Shown piece by piece: positions 55,791 through 64,000 of a DNA stretch of 64,000 nucleotides. The translations under genes were made by a program, and so were the position numbers. The notes under the pieces were generated by a model that did no database searches, was not told where the DNA came from, and saw nothing but the letters and a program-made list of their open reading frames with translations. Origin of the DNA: Nephrocerus scutellatus (Eukaryota > Arthropoda > Insecta > Diptera > Pipunculidae); NCBI GenBank assembly GCA_947095585.1, contig OX352761.1, positions 137,050,277 through 137,114,276 of the forward strand, written 5' to 3'. How positions within the stretch are numbered: the first letter of the stretch is position 1; the number at the start of each line of letters is the position of its first letter.

Positions 55791-57285
55791 GGAGACTAGA
55801 GATCTATATTTTAGGGGACCGCTAGAATTTGCCAGTACGCCTGCTCAAGAAGCCAAATTCACTGACGAATCCTTTTAGTATTTACAGAAGGTTATAAAAA
55901 AAACTTTTACCTCCAACTTATTGAAGGAGCCTTCGACAGATCGATACATAGAGCAAGTATTCGTAGAGAGGTCGAACCGTGCCATGCCATGAATGTCATC
56001 AAATCACTTCATACTTGGAAGATGTGTTAGCAAACGGTAACCGCAGAGAAGAATTCTCTCCCCTTACGAGTATGTGGTGTCCAATTTTTGACGGTCAGAT
56101 TACATAGCCATAGATTGCCAAATAACCCTATGTCTTGCTTTTGTACGGTTAAGTCCTCGGAAAGATACACATTCTGTTGTAAACTCAAAGGTCATATAAA
56201 ATAAAATTAAATTGTAAAATATATTAATAATAAAATAACCAAAAAAAAACGCTCTTTAGCACAAAACAAGTCGTGCCTCTTTATTGACGAATGCTTCAAA
56301 AAATCCACGATTAAAATAATCTATCAATAATTTGTGCGTCACATCGTTAATATGCGCCAATATTAATAAAATGTATTAATAAATTATTAATCAGCGATTT
56401 CTGTTATAGAAAACGAAAATCCCCATATATTTCACAACAAATCAGGGTGCAATCGTCGTGCAATGGCGTTATCAAAATTTTTTACCGACAAAAATAGAAT
56501 TTTCTCTGTAACAAAAAAAAGACACCAACAACATTAAAAATGATGAAAATATTGAAAAGACGATGTAACTCATCGTAAATGTAGTATTTTGAGCTGAACA
56601 AAACATTAACAACGGCAACAACCACAACAACAACAACGAACAAACGTAATTAAATTTCGCTACGATAATACAAAAAAGGAGGGGCACGTGTATGCTTCGC
56701 ATGTAGCTGTTTTTTATTTTAAATATGTTTATAATATACCTATACTCGTAGTAGCAAGGGATGACAAAAATAAACCGGCAAATGGCTCCTGCATTTTGTT
56801 GCAATAGTAATCAAGCGCGTGCTCCATTCCGGTAATGGGCGCGGATCGTTTTTCAAAACATTTTGCTTTGAATTTCATAAACAAAACCTGAGGCTTCTTC
56901 CGTAGTAGGTACTTCACATTAACAGAACGAGGCGCACAATTATATTGCCTGCCTGTTGTTGTTGCATTTAATTAAAAAGAAAATTTATAGTTTTGCTCTG
57001 TCAATTTGATTTACTACGAAATGTGGTTTTAGCTTTCAATTGTTTACAAGAAATCTGACATTTGACTTTCATTGTTGATGTGTGTTGTGGATTATTGATT
57101 GATTGGCGGCGTTGAGTAGCTGCGACCCTGTGAGATAATTAAGGATTAAAATACGTTGCCTGTGGGCTTTTTCATTACATTTAATGCGAATTTTAACAAA
57201 AATACATCATATAGTAGTTGACAACTTCCGCAAGTTTGGTAAAATTTTTGTTGTTTGCATAATTAACCCTTCTAACATACCTCGC
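55791..57285. other. AT-rich interval, no gene seen
   Basis: CAA runs near 56610-56640. The frames on the minus strand at 56472-56804 are low-complexity hydrophobic translations of AT-rich DNA. Confidence 0.3.
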
Positions 57286-57289
57286 GCAA

Positions 57290-57480
57290 TGGAAAAACTT
57301 TACCTAAAGACTCGGTCCCGATTTTGAGCCCATTTGTCATCCAGTTTGGCATCCCTACACTCTGGGCGTCCTGGTCTACGCCATCCTTACACCGTAGGCT
57401 TGGCCGGCCTCGCTCTCGTGTTCCATAAATCCTACCGCAAAGGACTTCCCGAGCATGATCCTATTCGCTTGTGTGAGCTA
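57290..57480 (-). pseudogene. RTE-like LINE C-terminal tail
   Basis: On the minus strand the sequence reads as a decayed RGRP-LR-KDGVDQDAQ---GMPNWMT--KIGTE-type C-terminus of an RTE-like ORF. It matches 61500-61640 in opposite orientation (ATGGCGTAGACCAGGACGCC shared). Confidence 0.5.
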
Positions 57481-58377
57481 GGTGTCCTGCCTACCGGAGC
57501 CTACCGATCTTAATTCTCTTCACGATGTCCACATCGCGGTAACACCCGTAGAGTGGATTGCGTTTCATTGGAACCAGCTGCGAGGCACATCATATTCAAA
57601 CATTTATGACATACAATTATTTTTTCAATATAGAAATATTTATGGACATTACCATGATTTTAATGGGTTTGATTTCATTTTAAAAGTCTGTACCTCTAAA
57701 AAAGACCATTTTTCGTCGACTTTATTAGTTGGCTACTAATAGTTTCTTTTTTGATCTAACTATCCCTACATATTGCTTTCCAACCTAAACCCTGGGATTG
57801 TTAAATTCTCTTCTGTGTCAAGTGATCGAGAAATCTCTCGTCATCTGGACCATTCAAAATGATATTATGCTATTATCAGCTACTTGGGTATTATATATTT
57901 CGTAGCCTATACGTTAGTTCATAACCTAAAAATTATCAATTAGTTTAGGTGGATAGTGATGAAAATACTTATGAGGGAACGCCAATACCGACAAGTCTGT
58001 GGGAAGACGAGAAATCCAACTTCAACACATGAACACATTAAATGTTTTTTAGGAACATCGGATATTTCTATAAATTAAATAATTTGGAAACTTCAAAAAT
58101 CACAGCAACACTAACTTTAACAGTGCACCCAACCACCATTCATCCACCACCCATTCACTCACTCACCGATCACAATCGTCGTTTAATTAAAATTTCACAG
58201 CATCGCAACATCGGTCCGTCCGTCCGCCGCAACTCATTCAACCGTTCAAGAAACAATTAAAAACGAGAACTATTCTCGTATCTCACAAATTTACAAATGT
58301 AGCGCACGGCGGCGACAACATCCGTGTCTCGCACGACCGGTGTCAATGCGATCTATTTCGGGCTATGTGTACTACAT
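57481..58377. other. Interval without recognisable gene
   Basis: 58100-58190 is rich in CACC/CATTC words. No domain seen. Confidence 0.3.
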
Positions 58378-58565
58378 AAATATACATAGTTCTATTGTCA
58401 GGCCCTGTTTGTCCGCCCAAATTGTCCGAGTACTCCCAGACAATAAATTAAACACAAAACAAAATAACAACAACAACAAAATTCTTACACAGTTACTTTC
58501 TCAAAGTTAATGTAATAAAATGCACTAGAACTATAATTCCCGCTGTATATTAATAATTGCTGAGC
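58378..58565. repeat. Direct repeat D, left copy (about 188 bp)
   Basis: From TATACATAGTTCTATTGTCA to ATTGCTGAGCG. It is repeated at 60700-60888 with only a handful of differences. It includes GTCAGGCCCTGTTTGTCCGC and an AAC-rich stretch. Confidence 0.85.
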
Positions 58566-59435
58566 GGCGTCTCGGGCGGGCCAGCGCCCGTTAATTGACT
58601 TAAAAGTGCAGAAATGCATGAGTGATGTTGGCCGCATTTTCAAATCAAATAACGATAATGAAAACGTGTTGTCGAGCTGTTGCTGCTGCTGTTGTCATAA
58701 ATGACAATTAGATATTGCACAAATGAAATTAAATAAAATAAATATAGCAAAACTCAAAAGAGAATGCCTGAAGAATAAAAGGCGAATGCAGTCTGAGCGC
58801 ATCTTTGTAGCTGCATATCTATCTATCTATCTATCTTCTGCATAAAACTAAATTCAAACAATAATCACAACAATAATAATAAATATTCTAATGATTCTAT
58901 ATTTAGTACGGCAACAGAGACTCAAGAGTACATACTCGTATTAGTATGAGCAAACAAATGATGTGGAAGGAGTTGTGGGGGCGACCGGTGGAGCGGCAAA
59001 GTGGGTGAACTCGCGCGAATCGCGGGTGAAGACTTCTCATACAGCGAAAGACAACCGGAACGTATATTTCTCATGTATTTTTATCTTTCACAGGGTGGGA
59101 GGAGAGAGTGTTATCAGTTTGTTTGTTGGTCGAGCGGTCAGATGGGCGGGCGCGAACGAACGCGATCGCCATCGAGGCCTTCAATCAAGCCAAATGACTA
59201 GTAAGCCAAGAAATCATTCATTAAGTGGTGTGTGTGTGTTCCAGAGGACAATTTTTAATCTCAATATACACACAGTGCAATAGCAGTAGGTACATTTGGG
59301 TGACAGTGTGACACATAGACAGACTGAACTCAGTCAATGAACAGCACAACACAATCGAATAGGCTTTAGAGAAAGAATGCAAAAATTTTCAATTCTATTT
59401 TTAGGTCGATGCAATGAGTGATGCAACAATCGAAA
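58566..59435. other. Interval with GC-richer patch, no gene confirmed
   Basis: 58960-59190 is GC-richer with CG-dense words and could be a promoter or first exon. Open frames there on the plus strand have no domain. Confidence 0.3.
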
Positions 59436-59439
59436 AAGG

Positions 59440-60480
59440 TTGCATCCAAGCACTGCTAGCCGATCAGAGCACTGTCGGACAGACGGAAGGATATATATAT
59501 GTACCTCAGCAATTTGAAGTTAAAATATTGCTTCTTAATCCAGCATGGTTGAGCATTCTGCTCCAGTGCAGCAGAGGGAGTTGTACGAAGCGCTCCGCTG
59601 ACACAAAGACAAGCTGATCTTTGGACTCTGCTTAGTTTGTCGCGATCGATCGCTTTATCTAATGCAGTCCACCAAACAGCCACATCGTATAGCAGAATAT
59701 GTCTGACTACTGCTGTGTACAGCCAATGAGTGATATGCGGTTGAAGACCCCATTTACTTCCTATGGCTTTTTTGCTTGAGAAGTGAGCCACTGTGGCTGT
59801 ACGAACTCTTTCTTGTATGTTGGGTTTCCAGCTCAGCGTCCTATCCAGAATTAGACCAAATATTTGGCCTTATCGGAGAAAGTCAAGCTTGTGCCCTTGA
59901 TGGACGGAGGGTTGACGAGTGGGATTTGTACTTCCTCGTAAAGAGGACAAGTTCGGTTTTTGGGGGTTAACCCCTAGACCACAATGATCTGCTTAGCTTA
60001 TTAGTTTATTTTGAGCATTCTGCAGAAGTTCTTTCAAGGTGTGTGGGTGTTTTCCTGAGACGGCTATGGCAACGTCGTCCACATAGGCGATTACTCCGCA
60101 GCCCTCCCCCTCAGGCAAACCAGCAGCTCATTCACCACCAGGTTCCAAAGAAGTGGGGACAGGACTCCTCCTTGCGGGGTGCCTCTGCTGACAAATCTTT
60201 TGGCATTCGACAAATCAAGTCTTGAATTTATTATCCTACTTGTGAGTAGGTAGAAGATCAATCAGTTCACCCCCAAAGTCGACAGCGCATCCATGATCGC
60301 AGATGTTTTGACGTTGTTAAAAGCGCGTTCGATGTCCAGGAAAACCACCTTGTGATGAAGGGAGTTTTCAATGGAACGTACTAGCGTATGCAGAGCTGTT
60401 TATAAAGATTTGCCCTTGCAGTACGCGTGTTGATCGACGGACAGAAGTCTTTTGTCAATACTAGTACGAAGGTGGATTTC
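59440..60480 (-). pseudogene. LINE-C reverse transcriptase relic, copy 2
   Basis: Minus strand, 5' to 3': VVFLDIERAFNNVKTSAIMD, NAKRFVSRGTPQGGVLSPLL, WNLVVNELLVCL, VIAYVDDVAIAVSG (catalytic YVDD intact), CGLGVNPQKTELVLFTRK, KAKY-GLILDRTLSWKPNI, then the open C-terminal part 59791-59456 (HWLYTAVVRHILLYDVAVWW). A few frameshifts and stops interrupt it. The GTPQGGVLSPLLWN and YVDD forms fit R1/LOA-type LINEs. Confidence 0.8.
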
Positions 60481-60489
60481 GATCAGTCT

Positions 60490-60665
60490 TTCTACTGTTT
60501 TTATGGGATATGGGAAGGCCTCACTCTCCAACACCACCCGATCACCCAGCACCATTCTATCCAGCACTCTTCATCACGGCAATCCCGAAAACTATGCGTT
60601 CGACACTAGTATCGGCTGCCACCCCACCCCCACCCACAAGACGTGTTACCCACCACAATCATTAT
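60490..60665 (+). repeat. Helitron-family internal scrap
   Basis: Short CACC-rich words, CCGAAAACTATGCGTTCGAC and CACTAGTATCGGCTGCCACC match the 16.3-kb and 28.5-kb pieces. Confidence 0.45.
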
Positions 60666-60699
60666 TTGAATCCAGTTTGTAAGTAATATGTATACCAAG

Positions 60700-60888
60700 T
60701 ATACATAATTCTATTCTGTCAGGCCCTGTTTGTCCGCCCAAATTGTCCGAGTACTCCCAGACAATAAATTAAACACAAAACAAAATAACAACAACAACAA
60801 AATTCTTACACAATTACTTTCTTAAAGTTAATATAATAAAATGCACTAGAACTATAATTCCCGCTGTATATTAATAATTGCTGAGCGA
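60700..60888. repeat. Direct repeat D, right copy
   Basis: Nearly identical to 58378-58565, same orientation, 2.3 kb away. Differences are scattered single bases plus one or two small indels. Confidence 0.85.
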
Positions 60889-61489
60889 ATATATCGAGCA
60901 GTAACGTTTTTTTCATAAAATTTTAAATGTTTTTACCATTCTCATAAATGGCGAAACTACAGCCTTTTCGATTTCAGCACCCTGTTTCTGATGTTTGAGA
61001 ACCAAAATCCGAAATCTGGTCATAACTAAGACATTTTGTCGTTTTTAAGATTTCTGGTACAGCTAGTGTGATCTTAGAAAGTCTTTAAGTGGTCTTAGGT
61101 AGGAGACCTTTTTAAGACTTGAAGTCAGCGTATTACTTTAACAAGCCCTAAGATGTTTGATTTTTTAAAAAATACACCTGTTTTTCTCTTCACTGAACTA
61201 TCAGCAGAAATAATTGTGACGCTGAGACTTTAAGCACCCTCAGTTTACAAAGGAAACAACAGTACTTAAATACAGTAACAATAATTTTTTTCTCATATTT
61301 AGATTTTATTACAATCCTGGACTAAAACTTAACACACTAAACAACAGCACTGAACATCACCTTGATAAGCTTTTTGCAAATATCTGTTGTGAATCAGGAA
61401 CTGGCCCGAAACTCGAACCTATCTTATCTAGGAAGATCTATACCACTTCTCTTTTTAACTTTTTCTGTTTTAAATGGGATTAATGACTG
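60889..61489. other. Interval without recognisable gene
   Basis: AT-rich, no motif. Confidence 0.3.
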
Positions 61490-61690
61490 TATGCGGTAGG
61501 ATTTATGGAACAAGACAACGAGGCTGACCACGCTCGCCTACGCTGGTAGGATGGCGTAGACCAGGACGCCCAGTGTTTAGGGATGCCAAACTGAATGACA
61601 TCAGCTCGAAATCGGGACCGGCGGAGAGATTTTTTTACAGGTGGCCAGGGCCGGACAACAGTTGTAGAGCCAAGTATGATGATGATGGAC
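61490..61690 (+). pseudogene. RTE-like LINE C-terminal tail with (ATG)n end
   Basis: One frame reads a decayed RPRLRW-DGVDQDAQ--GMPN-MTSARNRDR segment, the usual last residues of RTE-type ORFs, followed by GCCAAGTATGATGATGATGG. Strong 5' truncation and a microsatellite tail fit RTE insertion. Confidence 0.55.
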
Positions 61691-64000
61691 TGTTTGGAGA
61701 ATTTCTCTTGATGAATTTAAATTATGCTATTTCGTAAAGTGACAATCTGGATAACAACAGTTGTAGATGGTCCGTTAAGACTCTTTATAATTTCCCGTAG
61801 TAATCAATTGTGTTTTAAGTTTAAATTTGTCATTATTTACATACTTCTGGAAATCGATTCTGTCGTCAATCTATCCTTATTTGCGTATGATAATAGTATA
61901 ACAGGTACTTAAGGGGGATTTTTTGTCTTGTTTTCTTCTTGAAAAGAATATTGAAATCAATTGATCGGCCAATTTATGATGCTTACGAAACCATTTACAA
62001 AAAACAACTTACAATTCTAAAAGGAAATCCGTTAATTTATTTCTATGCCTGCCAATTAAACTTGTCCGAGTTCGATCATGATCAGTATATTTGAAATTAA
62101 TTAAAACCAGAAGTATCACCCTAAAACGTCATAATTCGTCCAATTGACTGATCAGTTTCACACTGTCCCATCAAGAAGCATTCTCGCGTGTATCTGCAGA
62201 GTGTAATTAAAATTCCATCCATTTACCGCATAAGGATTGATTGACACATCTAGATACAAAATGCAAACACGTTACACTTATCAAGTTATCAAGCATTAAT
62301 GCACAACTTTTGAAAGAAAAAAAATCCCACTGAGAATCTGTGTCATATGACCTCACCGCACTGATTGGCGCTTAGATTAGCCAAGTCAGTCAGACTGGGC
62401 TTTGCGTCAATAATATATGTATGTACATAACCATCCGCCAGCGCCAATAAATAATATCACTCAACGTCATCTCTTCATGGCGTTTTGCAGTTTGAAAAAT
62501 TAAATAAATAAAAACGGCATAATTTATTTACTTTACAAATTACATCACTTCATGCTATGGATTTAATTACAAAATCAATTTAGGGCGTTTGTGGTGACAA
62601 CAAGCAATTACAAGTGAGCTCGGCTGTGGATTGGGGAGTTCGTTTACTGTTGTCGGAAATTATTCACAAAGTTTTTCTATTACATAAAGTTTGTGATTTT
62701 ACCGCAGAATTTTTCCTTTTCCCCACAACCTCTTCGATTTCATGGCACTACTCACAAATCAAAGTTAAAATAAATGTGTCAGTCTCAGCAGTAATGATTG
62801 AAAAGTGCGTTCTATTCGACTTTTCAGATTCAGTCGCTCAAACTGTGATGCATTTTGAGGTTGTGGTTAACCAGATAGATACTTGTATCGTTTTAAAATT
62901 ATTTGTAAACAAAATATTTACTTTGAACTTTGTTCGCATAAGACACAGTTTACATATTTCTTCTTGTTGCACTTTTACAAACATATACAGTGAAATAACA
63001 TTAACAGAAGAAAACTTACGCTTATGTCAAAACCGACAGTCTTTCCAATAAATAATAAAAAAAAAATCGGCACAATGGTACAACCGTGTGGAATGACGCG
63101 TGCCCTACCCAGAGTTAGTATTTAGGAAGGGTGGCGGTTACAAATAAATTAATTAATCAATATGCAATATAAACATTAAAAAAGTTAAATAAGCATTGGG
63201 TCATTGCGTTTGAATTATAGTCATTAAATGCAATTCATCACGAAAATTAATAAATACAAAGCAAATCTCGAAATAAATGACAGCAGCTGTCAATTTTCCA
63301 AACGGAATGTCACACTTCATTGGCTCTTTGCATACGCTCTCTTAAGTTAACGAAAATTTGACCGAGATAAAAAAAAACATATTACATTCATAGCACACGA
63401 TTATTTGTTCACATCAGCTATCTAAAGCTTACACAAGACGATTAAAGTTAGCTCTTAAACTAATGTCAAAACCCGAGGATTCAATTAATGAGCGAATGCA
63501 CTGAACCATGTATACTGCGGTCATAGATTTTCCCGCAGTTTCGTCAAGTTTTGGTAACTTTCGAAAGCAATTGTGTGTGTAAGTATGTAATTTTGACAGT
63601 TGCAGTCATCAAACGGTTGGAAAAATGATTGCAGATAGATATGTTGTCAAAAGTACATTATTGTCCGATAATCTATTTTTTGTAACTTATGGAAAAATTT
63701 TTTTATGTTTTGACATCTGTTCGCAAAAAAGCCTCCAAGCATTTTCGTTGAATTACAAATATCGCACAAGAAAGCGAAATTTGTATGTAATAAAAATCAG
63801 CCAGAGGTCAGCTCAAAAGCAAACTTATTTTGCTACCATGTTAATACATTTTGATACACTTGTGCCCACGATCGAATAAATTAAAAAGATTTGCCTTTAT
63901 TTACGTACGTGACATACGAATCAAATTGTAAATGATGGACAATTTAAAACTTTGTTTGTTAAAACGCTATAAAATGAGTATACATAAATATTTTTTGGAA
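61691..64000. other. Right-end interval, no gene confirmed
   Basis: AT-rich. The 62614-63051 frame has only a GTG near its start and no domain. 63625-63879 has a true ATG (84 residues) but a composition like translated AT-rich DNA. Either could be real, but I see no support. Confidence 0.3.

Noticed and set aside
62614..63051. 145-residue plus-strand frame as a gene
   Set aside because: It starts at GTG, has no ATG for most of its length, no domain, and biased AT-rich composition.

Overview
The window reads as nuclear DNA of a higher fly (Diptera). The arguments are a Frayed-type WNK-pathway kinase and an RNF181-type ubiquitin ligase on the same strand 11 kb apart, GT-AG introns (one only 63 bp), an AT-rich background, and many animal transposons. 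From memory, the Drosophila melanogaster counterparts fray (CG7693) and CG7694 are neighbours, so this looks like conserved microsynteny stretched by repeats. The species cannot be fixed from sequence alone; an acalyptrate or tephritid-like fly is a guess. LAYOUT: 1-1025 (minus) holds the 5' part of a RING plus B-box gene, which runs off the left edge and is only visible when two exons are joined. 1525-3625 is a hAT-like non-autonomous element with an 8-bp target duplication. 4635-9320 is a Jockey-clade LINE with complete ORF1 and an ORF2 broken by one frameshift. 9642-10142 (minus) is the two-exon RNF181 homologue. 10.8-18.1 kb is a graveyard of LINE fragments, a mariner carrying a second transposon, and two candidate tRNA-headed SINEs with LINE-derived tails. 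21244-22938 (minus) is the fray kinase, coding in one exon, with a splice acceptor at 23304 and a stop-free 121-codon stretch upstream of its ATG. 24.05-25.33 kb is a C-rich minisatellite with about 400-bp higher-order structure. From 25.3 kb to the right end I find no convincing protein-coding gene. That part is AT-rich and probably intronic or intergenic, punctuated by Helitron-like pieces, Tc1/mariner-superfamily relics, LINE relics on both strands, tRNA-derived SINEs, a probable solo LTR, foldbacks and tandem repeats. HOW THE GENES RELATE: the three host genes are all on the minus strand, and two of them are RING ubiquitin-ligase type proteins. Nothing shows that they act together; their grouping looks like ordinary chromosomal neighbourhood. 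The main interest is the nested transposon archaeology, several repeat families found in multiple copies, and the overlooked RING/B-box gene. Family names for transposons come from protein motifs and terminal structure read by eye, not from database searches.
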